From: Geminocystis sp050753365
GTDB taxonomy: Bacteria; Cyanobacteriota; Cyanobacteriia; Cyanobacteriales; Cyanobacteriaceae
Direction: 5' to 3'
DNA length: 64,000 nt
Assembly (NCBI RefSeq): GCF_050753365.1
Contig: NZ_JBLZFY010000012.1
Location: forward strand, 5,332-69,331
The notes beneath the pieces are model-generated. The model saw nothing but the letters and a program-made list of their open reading frames with translations, did no database searches and was not told the DNA's origin. A program made the position numbers and the translations under genes. Below, piece after piece: positions 54,474 through 62,084 of this stretch; the first letter of the stretch is position 1; every line of letters starts with the position of its first letter.

Positions 54474-54605
54474 ATGACTAATAGTCCTAATCAACCGATT
54501 TCATATCCTATTTTTACCGTCAGATGGTTAGCTGTTCACACTTTAGCTGTACCTTCTGTATTTTTCATCGGTGCTATTACCGCTATGCAATTTATTCAAC
54601 GATAG
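54474..54605 (+). CDS. psbF: Cytochrome b559 beta subunit
   Basis: 43 residues, too short for a length-filtered ORF search. FTVRWLAVHTLAVPSVFF supplies the second heme His and the membrane helix; ends FIQR. Partner of PsbE, 27 bases downstream. Confidence 0.97.
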   Translation: MTNSPNQPISYPIFTVRWLAVHTLAVPSVFFIGAITAMQFIQR

Positions 54606-54614
54606 GAGATACTC

Positions 54615-54734
54615 ATGGACAGAAATCAAAATCCTAACAGACAAGGTGTAGAGTTAAATCGTACTTCCCTTTACTTAGGGTTGTTATTCGTAGCCGTTTT
54701 AGGCGTTTTATTCTCTAGTTATTTCTTCAACTAA
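54615..54734 (+). CDS. psbL: Photosystem II protein L
   Basis: 39 residues: MDRNQNPNRQGVELNRTSLY then one membrane helix ending SSYFFN, essentially the family sequence. Stabilises the photosystem II dimer and QA site. AGGAG ribosome site overlaps the psbF stop region. Confidence 0.97.
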   Translation: MDRNQNPNRQGVELNRTSLYLGLLFVAVLGVLFSSYFFN

Positions 54735-54766
54735 AAACTAATTTAATTAATCAAGGAGGTTTGATC

Positions 54767-54883
54767 ATGGGAGAAGCAAGAATTCCTTTGTGGATTGTTG
54801 GTACGATCGCAGGAATGGGTGTTTTAACTGTCGTAGCATTGTTTTTCTACGGTGCTTATGCAGGTTTAGGTTCTTCTTTATAA
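54767..54883 (+). CDS. psbJ: Photosystem II protein J
   Basis: 38 residues: GEARIPLWIVGTIAGMGV, one membrane helix, ends GLGSSL. AAGGAGG ribosome site at 54753. Last gene of psbEFLJ, affecting QA/QB electron flow. Confidence 0.97.
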   Translation: MGEARIPLWIVGTIAGMGVLTVVALFFYGAYAGLGSSL

Positions 54884-54917
54884 TTTAATCAAAAAAATTA
54901 AATAGCTGATAAAAACT

Positions 54918-54949
54918 GCTCTGGAATCAAATTCTAGGGCGTTTTTTTT
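54918..54949 (+). terminator. Rho-independent terminator of psbEFLJ
   Basis: GCTCTGGAA pairs with TTCTAGGGC (two wobble pairs) around loop TCAAA, followed by eight T after a G. Located 35 bases after psbJ. Confidence 0.85.
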
Positions 54950-55127
54950 GAATATACAAATTATTAGCCCTAAATCTTTTCTTGAACTTATATCAGGTTC
55001 GATTAAATAGTTATAGTAAAATCTCACGCAAAGGCGCAAAGTCGCTAAGAAGTTCGCAAATTTTTATTATAAGTGATCATCTGAACTTGATATTATAAGA
55101 TAATTGGTGGATAGTGAGATCGCTTCG

Positions 55128-55307
55128 CTATTGTGCGTCTAAACTTTTCAATATTTTTTTAGCTAAAAATTCTTTGATTTCTGGATGACGTGGTACAGCT
55201 TCCATAATACCAGTTTTGGGATTAATCCACAAAGAATGAGACGAACCTTCTCTTTTGAGATAGCAACCTGCTTGACGTAATTTTCTTTCTAATTCTTTCC
55301 GTTTCAT
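55128..55307 (-). CDS. hicA: HicA-like mRNA interferase toxin
   Basis: 59 residues: MKRKELERKLRQAGCYLKRE, then GSSHSLWINPKTG with the catalytic His, and VPRHPEIKEFLAKKIL. This is the HicA double-stranded-RNA-binding-like fold. Start overlaps the hicB stop by 4 bases (ATGA), so the pair is translationally coupled with the antitoxin first. Confidence 0.88.
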   Translation of the reverse strand: MKRKELERKLRQAGCYLKREGSSHSLWINPKTGIMEAVPRHPEIKEFLAKKILKSLDAQ

Positions 55308-55522
55308 GGAATTAAAATTATGTCTCTAATAACTTCTTTTGGTAATCCTCTTTCAATATCCATTAGACGATCATCTAAAATTAATTTAATGGCACTTTTG
55401 AGACTTTCTTTTGCTTCTTCTATGCTTTCTCCTTGCCCATTTGCTCCTTGAATTTCAGGACAAATCGCCCAATATCCGCCTTCTGTAGCCTGTTTAATAA
55501 TTACCGTTAATTCTCCCTTCAT
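55304..55522 (-). CDS. hicB: HicB-like antitoxin
   Basis: 72 residues: ELTVIIKQATEGGYWAICPEIQGANGQGESIEEAKESLKSAI is the HicB partial RNase H fold; no separate DNA-binding domain, the short form usual in cyanobacteria. Neutralises the HicA encoded directly downstream. Confidence 0.88.
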   Translation of the reverse strand: MKGELTVIIKQATEGGYWAICPEIQGANGQGESIEEAKESLKSAIKLILDDRLMDIERGLPKEVIRDIILIP

Positions 55523-55641
55523 AATATTTACAGATAGATATTAGATTCTTTCTATTCTAGCCTAGATTAGCTCGATCGAGCTACTTTTTTAGTTGTGTTA
55601 AGATGCTATGATTAGTTAGTAAGATAAACAATTCATATACT

Positions 55642-55887
55642 ATGAAAAAAGTTACTATTACACTAGAAGAAAAAGTACTAGAATTTGTCGATCGACAAGC
55701 GAAAGGACACCGCAGTAATTACATCAATCAATTATTAAAAGAAAACCATCAAAAACAATTAGAAAAAGAAATGATTGAGGCTTTACAAGAGGATATTAAA
55801 AATCAAGAATATCAAGAAGAAATACAGGCTTGGAATACCGTTATTGGGGATGGAAATGATCCTTATTTTGTAACTAAATCCTCCTGA
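55642..55887 (+). CDS. Ribbon-helix-helix antitoxin-like protein, apparently orphan
   Basis: 81 residues: KKVTITLEEKVLEFVDRQAKGHRSNYINQLLKE is a strand-helix-helix DNA-binding fold, followed by a long helix and an acidic/aromatic tail (AWNTVIGDGNDPYF) that would bind a toxin. No toxin gene follows; the next frame is convergent and overlaps its end by 25 bases. Probably an antitoxin whose partner was lost. Confidence 0.7.
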   Translation: MKKVTITLEEKVLEFVDRQAKGHRSNYINQLLKENHQKQLEKEMIEALQEDIKNQEYQEEIQAWNTVIGDGNDPYFVTKSS

Positions 55888-56114
55888 GTTATATGTTTAA
55901 TAACAGATATATCATTAATACTTTCTACTTGTTTAATCGCACTATTTAAAACTGTGATAAATTGATCACCATCTCGATCGAACTCTAAATAAGTAATACC
56001 ATTAGAGAATGATAAAGTTGCATCATCACATCCTGCCTCAAATAGTAAATCTTCTAAGTTGTCAATTTGTTGACTAGATTCAGAAAGTATCAAGGTGAAA
56101 TTATAAGTATTCAT
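55863..56114 (-). CDS. Conserved-looking 83-residue protein
   Basis: TYNFTLILSESSQQIDNLEDLLFEAGCDDATLSFSNGITYLEFDRDGDQF is a mixed alpha/beta ferredoxin-like pattern that I associate with small proteins found beside toxin genes in many bacteria, but I cannot name the family. Convergent overlap with the orphan antitoxin. Function unknown. Confidence 0.6.
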   Translation of the reverse strand: MNTYNFTLILSESSQQIDNLEDLLFEAGCDDATLSFSNGITYLEFDRDGDQFITVLNSAIKQVESINDISVIKHITQEDLVTK

Positions 56115-56207
56115 AATATTTTTATGATAATTTTTAATGAGGACATTTATTCTTCATTCCAAAAATGTTATGATAACAAATAATTAAGTTCGATCGAAAC
56201 TGTTAAG

Positions 56208-56510
56208 ATGCAGACAATCACCATCATTGTAGAACCCGAATTAGCTAAAGCCTATAAAAAAAAACGCCTATTAAAAAAGAAGAAATAGAAGGTTTATTTC
56301 GTCATTGGGTTAAAGAAATTATACTCGATCGATCTCTTGATGAAATCATTGTAGATATGCAAATACAAGCAGACACTAATGGCTTGACGGAAGAAATTTT
56401 ACAAGAGATCATTGATAATAAATAATTTAAGATTTGTTATAGATACAAACATTTTAATCAGTGCCATGATGATTGATTCTCAGAGAGGTTTTCGTGTATT
56501 TAGCCATTAG
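56208..56510 (+). pseudogene. Decayed antitoxin and PIN toxin pair
   Basis: ATG 56208 gives QTITIIVEPELAKAYKK, then an A9 run shifts the frame; the neighbouring frame continues TPIKKEEIEGLFRHWVKEIIL to a TAA at 56425. Immediately after, LRFVIDTNILISAMMIDSQRGF is the start of a PIN toxin that stops at 56510 after about 28 codons. So the antitoxin is frameshifted and the toxin truncated. A10 (or A7) would restore the antitoxin. Confidence 0.75.
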
Positions 56511-56514
56511 AAGA

Positions 56515-56781
56515 TCATAAATCTCGATAAACTTTGCTACGATGACCAATTTTTATAATAAGAATAACTAATACATCATTTTCAATGCGGTAAAGAATGC
56601 GATAATCATTAACTCTTATTCTTAATATTCCATTGCTATTTTTTAATTGTTTAACATCAGATGGAAATGGATTAGATATTAAAGATTCAAGACGATTAGC
56701 AATTTGTTTTTGAATATTAAAAGGTAATTTTGAAAGTTCTTTTTCGGCTTTCTTTAAAAACTCAATTTTATACTCTGACAT
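56515..56781 (-). CDS. RelE/ParE-type toxin
   Basis: 88 residues: YKIEFLKKAEKELSKLPFNIQKQIANRLESL, then GILRIRVNDYRILYRIENDVLVILIIKIGHRSKVYR, the complete RelE fold with the basic catalytic surface (Arg in RIRVNDYRILY, HRSKVYR). Probably a ribosome-dependent mRNA interferase. Antitoxin gene lies 4 bases upstream. Confidence 0.9.
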   Translation of the reverse strand: MSEYKIEFLKKAEKELSKLPFNIQKQIANRLESLISNPFPSDVKQLKNSNGILRIRVNDYRILYRIENDVLVILIIKIGHRSKVYRDL

Positions 56782-56785
56782 TAAT

Positions 56786-57022
56786 TTATAAGCCTAGATT
56801 CTGCTTGATATTTTCCCACGATACTCTGTCTTGATTTTCTGGATCTGATTCGGCTAAAACTGCATCCCTAAAGTCGATTAAATCTTCTAATTCTTCTGTT
56901 TTAATAATGGTTAATTGCCCTAAATTAATTTGTTCTAATAATTGATTAATAGATAAGTTCAATTGCTGAGAAATTTTAACCATTTCTATTAAATTGTTTT
57001 GAGATAAAGTGATAGGATTCAT
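56786..57022 (-). CDS. Antitoxin of RelE pair
   Basis: 78 residues, mostly helical (IEMVKISQQLNLSINQLLEQINLGQL), with an acidic tail (DFRDAVLAESDPENQDRVSWENIKQNLGL) typical of the toxin-wrapping segment. Direct neighbour of the RelE-like toxin; pair looks intact. Confidence 0.78.
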   Translation of the reverse strand: MNPITLSQNNLIEMVKISQQLNLSINQLLEQINLGQLTIIKTEELEDLIDFRDAVLAESDPENQDRVSWENIKQNLGL

Positions 57023-57074
57023 AGTTGTTAATTAGTTGTAATATATTGCTTGTATAACATTAAATAAAACACGA

Positions 57075-57277
57075 CTAAAAAGAAAAAGGATTACTAGGGT
57101 CTAAAATATCGATCAATTCATCAACTGTCATATTACTACTTTTTGCCATTTCTTCTAAATCTTTATTTAAAGAGTCAAATAATTTTCTGAGTTTTTCTGT
57201 ATCTTTTTTCTTAATTCCTATTTTTTGGCGGTAATAATTAGCATCTTTTTTTTTGTTTTAATTTCGATCGAACTCAT
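57075..57277 (-). pseudogene. Small helical protein frameshifted at an A9 run
   Basis: ATG at 57277 gives MSSIEIKT, then a run of nine A (plus-strand T run near 57246-57254) leads to an early stop. The adjacent frame reads KDANYYRQKIGIKKKDTEKLRKLFDSLNKDLEEMAKSSNMTVDELIDILDPSNPF to TAG at 57075. One extra A restores a protein of about 67 residues. Family unknown; resembles small antitoxin-like proteins. Confidence 0.6.
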
Positions 57278-57452
57278 AAGTTTTTCCTTTTTTTATATAT
57301 TTAACTATATTTAAAAATTAATAATACTTTATAATATTATCTATATTTGACTTTTATTTGCTGTGTAATAATAATTATGTAAAATACATTGCTATTTAAT
57401 TATCCTATCATATTTTTATCTGCAATAACTATCTGAAATTGAACAGAAACTT

Positions 57453-59093
57453 ATGTATCAAGTAAATAAAGAAACGGTTTTTATGGCTACCCGTGACGGG
57501 GTGAAATTAGCCACAGACATTTATCGCCCCGTGACTGATAATCAACAATTTCCTGTGTTACTAATGCGCCAACCCTACGGAAAATCGATCGCATCTACGG
57601 TAGTATATGCACATCCAAAATGGTACGCTAAACAGGGTTATATCGTGGTGATTCAAGATGTGAGAGGGAGAGGAGACTCACAAGGGGAATTTTTGTTATT
57701 TGAAACGGAAATTGAAGATGGTTACGATACCCTTGAATGGGTTGCTAATCTGAATGGAAGTACTGGTGAGGTGGGTATGTATGGTTTTTCTTATCAGGGA
57801 ATGACTCAATTATATTGTGCCATAAGTAAACATCCTGCTTTAAAAACTATTTGTCCTGCGATGATTGCCTATGATTTATATACTGATTGGGCGTATGAAA
57901 ATGATGCTTTTTGTTATCAATTAAATTTGGCTTGGGCGATACAATTATCCGCAGAAACGGCACGGTTAAAACAAGATTTTTCTGCATATAAAATTCTCTA
58001 TTTAGCTAGTCGTAATTTACCTATTTATGATATGCCTATTATGGTGGAAGAAGCCTTAAGAAAATATTGTCCTAGTAATTTTTATTTCCAATGGTTACAG
58101 CTCGATCGAAATGATGAATATTGGCAAAAATTATCCCCTAAAACTTACTTTAAAGATGTCGATTTACCGATGCTTCATATTGGCGGTTGGTTTGATACTT
58201 ATTTACGAGGTACTCTTAATTTATATGCAGAAATGAACAAAAAAAGTCAGTTTCAACAAAGTTTAATTATCGGGGCTTGGGCGCATCTTCCTTGGGGAAA
58301 TACTCTGCTCGATCGATATTATACCACCACAGCAAATAATAATATTAATGAACTGCAAATCGCTTGGTTTAATAAATATTTAAAAAGAAGTGAAAGTGAT
58401 ACTTTTTCAAATAAAAATATTAAATTATTTCAAATGGGTAGTAATAAATGGATTAATAAAAAACACTTTAATAGCAAAAAACAGGTTAAATTTTATTTAA
58501 ACAGTACAGGATTGGCTAATATCAGAGATGATGACGGTAAATTAACTATTAATAATAAAAAAAATAATGATTATAGCGAAGATATTATTATACATGATTT
58601 TTGGCGATCGAGTCCAAGTTTAGGAGGTCACGCTAGTCTTTTAAGCGGTAGTATTGACAGAAAAGAATTAGATAATCGCAGTGATATTGTTACTTATACT
58701 AGCGATATTTTGAAAGAAGAATTAGAGATAATAGGAGATATAGCATTAGAAATTTATGCAGAAAGTGACGCAAAAAGTTTTGATTTATCGGCGACAATAT
58801 CTCAAGTATTTAGCGATGGCAAAGTCTATAACTTTAGTCAAGGATATATTAAAATCACTCACCATGATAGTGAGAAACCAATTAAGTTTAAACTGCAATC
58901 AACCTGCATAAAAATAAAGAAAAATACTGCTTTAAGACTAAGTATTAGTCCAGCAAATTTTCCAGCTTATTCTGTTAATTATGGGAAAAATAAAGTTATA
59001 AATAATAATCTTTGTTTAGATGCAAAACCTGTCACTATTACTATTTGTTCAGGACAAAAAAAACCTTCAAAATTAATTTTAAATCTACGATAA
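57453..59093 (+). CDS. CocE/NonD family (peptidase S15) hydrolase
   Basis: 546 residues. Alpha/beta hydrolase domain with MATRDGVKLATDIYRP, VVIQDVRGRGDSQGEF (oxyanion region), nucleophile GMYGFSYQG, LHIGGWFDTY (Asp) and GAWAHLPWG (His). A C-terminal jelly-roll (about 340-546) is the X-Pro dipeptidyl-peptidase C domain. Substrate could be acyl esters or peptides. No signal peptide. Stand-alone; downstream half is notably Asn/Lys-rich. Confidence 0.88.
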   Translation: MYQVNKETVFMATRDGVKLATDIYRPVTDNQQFPVLLMRQPYGKSIASTVVYAHPKWYAKQGYIVVIQDVRGRGDSQGEFLLFETEIEDGYDTLEWVANLNGSTGEVGMYGFSYQGMTQLYCAISKHPALKTICPAMIAYDLYTDWAYENDAFCYQLNLAWAIQLSAETARLKQDFSAYKILYLASRNLPIYDMPIMVEEALRKYCPSNFYFQWLQLDRNDEYWQKLSPKTYFKDVDLPMLHIGGWFDTYLRGTLNLYAEMNKKSQFQQSLIIGAWAHLPWGNTLLDRYYTTTANNNINELQIAWFNKYLKRSESDTFSNKNIKLFQMGSNKWINKKHFNSKKQVKFYLNSTGLANIRDDDGKLTINNKKNNDYSEDIIIHDFWRSSPSLGGHASLLSGSIDRKELDNRSDIVTYTSDILKEELEIIGDIALEIYAESDAKSFDLSATISQVFSDGKVYNFSQGYIKITHHDSEKPIKFKLQSTCIKIKKNTALRLSISPANFPAYSVNYGKNKVINNNLCLDAKPVTITICSGQKKPSKLILNLR

Positions 59094-59436
59094 ATATTTA
59101 TTTCATTAGCTGACTTTAGTCTGATTTTAAATCAAAAGAAATATTAATAAAAAACTTGACAAAAAGTTGGTTTTGTGAATTAACTCGCTTCGCAATAAAT
59201 CGCGCAGCGTTGCGAGGCACGAAGCAATCTCGAAGCTAACAGCGAAAATCTGCTAAAGCGATGTCATTAATATCTTTTACAATGATAAAATCTAAATCAA
59301 ATACAGTTTAATCTCTTGATTCACAAATTATTAATTTTGTCAAATTGTATGTAACAAAATAGTTTTCACAGATTCATTTATTTTTTATGAATTATGATAC
59401 ATTATTTGAGTTATTTTCTATGAAATAAAATAAGTT
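59094..59436. other. Spacer with interspersed repeat
   Basis: About 340 bases, no gene. 59199-59231 holds the block TCGCGCAGCGTTGCGAGGCA plus CGAAGCAATCT shared with 16600-16632; flanks ATAAA and GCTAAC are also shared, so the same compound element seems present in both places. Confidence 0.6.
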
Positions 59437-60318
59437 TTAGCTATCTTTATGGTAAGGAAAAAAGACAACAGGAAACCAACTGCGATGTAAAACTTTTTGA
59501 GTAAAACTAGGGATAGTCCAATCTAGTAAACCATATTCTCGATCGTCCGTCACCGCAATAGCGCTTACATCTTCTGCTAAAGCCACATCAAGGGTTTCTA
59601 AAAGAGGATTACCGATTTTCAGCATCACTTCCACTTCTAAACCAAGAGATTGTAATTCCTGCTTAACTTTATCTAACTTAGCTTCTACTTCCTTAATTCT
59701 ATTTTCCACAAGAATTTCCGATCGAGAAACATCATCAATCACTGCTAGGATAATATATTTATGAGGGGCAAGAGAGCATTTGCCCGTAGCACAAGTTTTA
59801 AGTTGATTAATCAAATAACGAGCCTTTTCTACATCATAACAGGGAACTAACCAACAACGATTCAAATGACGACAACGCAATTCTAATTCTTCGGAGGTAT
59901 AGACAGAAATGAGTTGAGGACGTAAAATCATAATGGGAATGTTGATTTTTTCAATGACACTCATGGTAGTTGAGCCAAAAATTCGACCTTCGGCAACACT
60001 ACGCAAAGAAGTACCCAAGATCAAACATTCAGGCTTATACTTTTTGATTGCCTTCAAAATATTCTCTGTAACTAAACCAGAAGTAATTTCGATATTTACC
60101 TTCACTCCCTCACTAGGTTTCAAAGTAGAGTTAAACTTTTCTGTCATTAAAGCGATTTTTTCATTATCCACCCTTGGGACTTGACCTTCACTCCATAAAG
60201 GTACATTATGTAAAAAGGTAATTTCCTTTAAACCACTTTCTCCTAAAGCCGACACATAGGAAAGAAATCTTTGTAAACCATCTTTGTCATCGGTACAAAT
60301 TAAACAAGATTCAAACAT
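59437..60318 (-). CDS. Universal stress protein, tandem-domain
   Basis: 293 residues. First UspA domain ends with LILGTSLRSVAEGRIFGSTTMSVIEKINIPIMIL, containing the G-x2-G-x9-GS-like ATP-loop in altered form (LGTSLRS); a second, more diverged domain follows (about 155-290) with KYIILAVIDDV and VSAIAVTDDREYGLLDW. Tandem USPs often bind nucleotide and form pseudo-dimers. Trigger unknown. Confidence 0.8.
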   Translation of the reverse strand: MFESCLICTDDKDGLQRFLSYVSALGESGLKEITFLHNVPLWSEGQVPRVDNEKIALMTEKFNSTLKPSEGVKVNIEITSGLVTENILKAIKKYKPECLILGTSLRSVAEGRIFGSTTMSVIEKINIPIMILRPQLISVYTSEELELRCRHLNRCWLVPCYDVEKARYLINQLKTCATGKCSLAPHKYIILAVIDDVSRSEILVENRIKEVEAKLDKVKQELQSLGLEVEVMLKIGNPLLETLDVALAEDVSAIAVTDDREYGLLDWTIPSFTQKVLHRSWFPVVFFPYHKDS

Positions 60319-60659
60319 AATATTTATCTCGAAATAATAACTAAATCCACTTTCAGATTAACATTTTAGTAGGACATCTTGAGAGTCTTAATTTCAGATA
60401 AGATTAATTAACTTTTCTTATGGACTAAAAATTAAGATTATTGAGATTGCTTCAATTTCGCAATGACATAATATCTTAGGAATTACGCAGAATCGTTATT
60501 TTTCTGATTTTTTATACTATATGTGGCGGTTGGTGGGCGATGCCTCCCCTACTTTTTGTAGCTGTGCGTAAATTCTATATCTTTATTATCTTGATCAAGT
60601 CTATTGATTATTTTCAATGGAATCATACAAAACTATTTATTATTAACTATTCGTAAAAT
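60319..60659. other. Divergent spacer
   Basis: About 340 bases between the USP and ABC genes, no gene. Has a degenerate GAGATTGCTTC..TTTCGCAATGAC repeat at 60443-60467 and GGTGGGCGATGCCTCCCCTAC near 60533, related to the mgtE-flanking palindromes. Confidence 0.5.
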
Positions 60660-61679
60660 ATGAGTAACGTTATCAATATTCAAAATTTACAAAAAAGTTA
60701 TGGCAACGTCAAAGCTCTCAAAAATATCTCATTTTCCGTCAAAAATGGCGAAATATTTGGATTATTAGGACCAAATGGAGCAGGAAAAACAACTACTATC
60801 CGTTGCTTGACTACCCTTGCTCAACCTGACTCTGGTGAGATTATGATTGATGGTATCTCTGCTATAACTCAACCGAAACAGGTTAGACAAAAGTTAGGGT
60901 ATGTCGCACAGGAGGTTGCGATCGATAAAATTTTGACGGGGAGAGAATTGTTACAACTTCAAGCCTCTCTTTACCATCTCCCCTCCTCCTTTGCGAAAAA
61001 AAGAATTGAACAGTTATTGGCAGTACTAGGATTACAAGAGTATGGCGATCGACAAACAGGTACATATTCGGGGGGTATTCGCAAACGCCTTGATTTAGCG
61101 GCAGGTTTACTCCATCAACCCCAAGTATTAGTCTTAGATGAGCCTTCCGTTGGCTTAGATATTGAAAGTAGAATGATAGTCTGGGATTTTCTGCGTCAAC
61201 TTAAACTTGCAGGTACAACAGTATTAATCACCAGTCATTACCTTGAGGAAATAGACGCACTGTGCGATCGATTGGCTATTATTGATCAAGGTGAAGTTAT
61301 CGCCGAAGGTAGCCCTTCTAATTTAAAAGACAGATTAGGGGGCGATCGAGTTACACTAAAGATAAAAGAATTTGCTACCTCTGAAGAAGCACAAAGCGCT
61401 AAAGAGAAATTATCACAACTTTCCTTCGTAGAAAATATCATCATCAACGAAGTGCAAGGCAACTGTCTTAACTTAATCGTCACCCCGAATAGTAATCCTA
61501 TCAGTAAAATAGAGCAAACCTTGACAGAAATTAACTTACCCATGTTTAGTATCAGTCAATCTCGCCCTAGTTTAGACGATGTTTATTTAGCGGCTACGGG
61601 AAAAACCCTCCTCGATGCGGAAATCGAAGCCTCCACGAAACGGGATTTAAAAGCCGAGAAAAAACAGGCAATGAAATAA
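60660..61679 (+). CDS. ABC transporter ATP-binding protein, drug/daunorubicin-resistance type
   Basis: 339 residues. Walker A LLGPNGAGKTTTIR, Q-loop, signature YSGGIRKRLDLAAG, Walker B VLVLDEPSVGLD and H-loop ITSHYLEEID. C-terminal extension (about 230-339) as in DrrA/NatA-like ATPases. The permease gene usually follows directly, but here heptamer repeats and the acyl-AMP ligase follow, so the membrane partner must be elsewhere. Confidence 0.88.
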   Translation: MSNVINIQNLQKSYGNVKALKNISFSVKNGEIFGLLGPNGAGKTTTIRCLTTLAQPDSGEIMIDGISAITQPKQVRQKLGYVAQEVAIDKILTGRELLQLQASLYHLPSSFAKKRIEQLLAVLGLQEYGDRQTGTYSGGIRKRLDLAAGLLHQPQVLVLDEPSVGLDIESRMIVWDFLRQLKLAGTTVLITSHYLEEIDALCDRLAIIDQGEVIAEGSPSNLKDRLGGDRVTLKIKEFATSEEAQSAKEKLSQLSFVENIIINEVQGNCLNLIVTPNSNPISKIEQTLTEINLPMFSISQSRPSLDDVYLAATGKTLLDAEIEASTKRDLKAEKKQAMK

Positions 61680-61683
61680 TGAG

Positions 61684-61734
61684 GAATTAAGAATTAAGAA
61701 TTAAGAATTAAGAATTAAGAATTAAGAATTAAGA
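61684..61734. repeat. GAATTAA heptamer array
   Basis: About seven tandem GAATTAA units directly after the ABC gene stop, same word as at 16541 and (complement) 24688. Confidence 0.85.
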
Positions 61735-62084
61735 ATGCATCAAAACCTTGACTTTTTTCTTATTTTTACAGGCAAGATGCCTGTTTTACGGAACTGATGT
61801 TACGCAAAAATAGAATTAGTTGTTGATTGGAGGTTTCAGGTTTCAGGTTTAATTTCTTGCTGTTTTTCCGCATTTCTTTCTCGAAAGTGAAACAGCCCTG
61901 CCCTCTTATCTTCATCATTTTATCGTTCACTCAGGTAAACTTTAGATGGGTTATAGTTTGCTTCACCGTGATAAAAACGGGAACTTGTCTAAATCTGCTA
62001 AGATGGTAAGATTGATTGTTGTTAATTGTTAACGATTGCTTAATAATTATAAAAATACTTAATACTCTGATTAATTGTATATAC
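61735..62084. other. Spacer before acyl-AMP ligase
   Basis: No convincing gene. GGTTTCA heptamers at about 61831-61850; TTGTTAATTGTTAA near 62017. The promoter of the ligase gene is presumably here; I could not pick one with confidence. Confidence 0.5.

Noticed and set aside
60660..61679. ABC ATPase as part of the pilin/slr2019-like operon
   Set aside because: The Synechocystis pilin operon ends with an ABC protein, but this gene is 54 kb away and is a DrrA-type ATPase, so no link is claimed.
61827..62009. 60-codon ORF before the acyl-AMP ligase
   Set aside because: Begins in heptamer repeats and shows no coding features.
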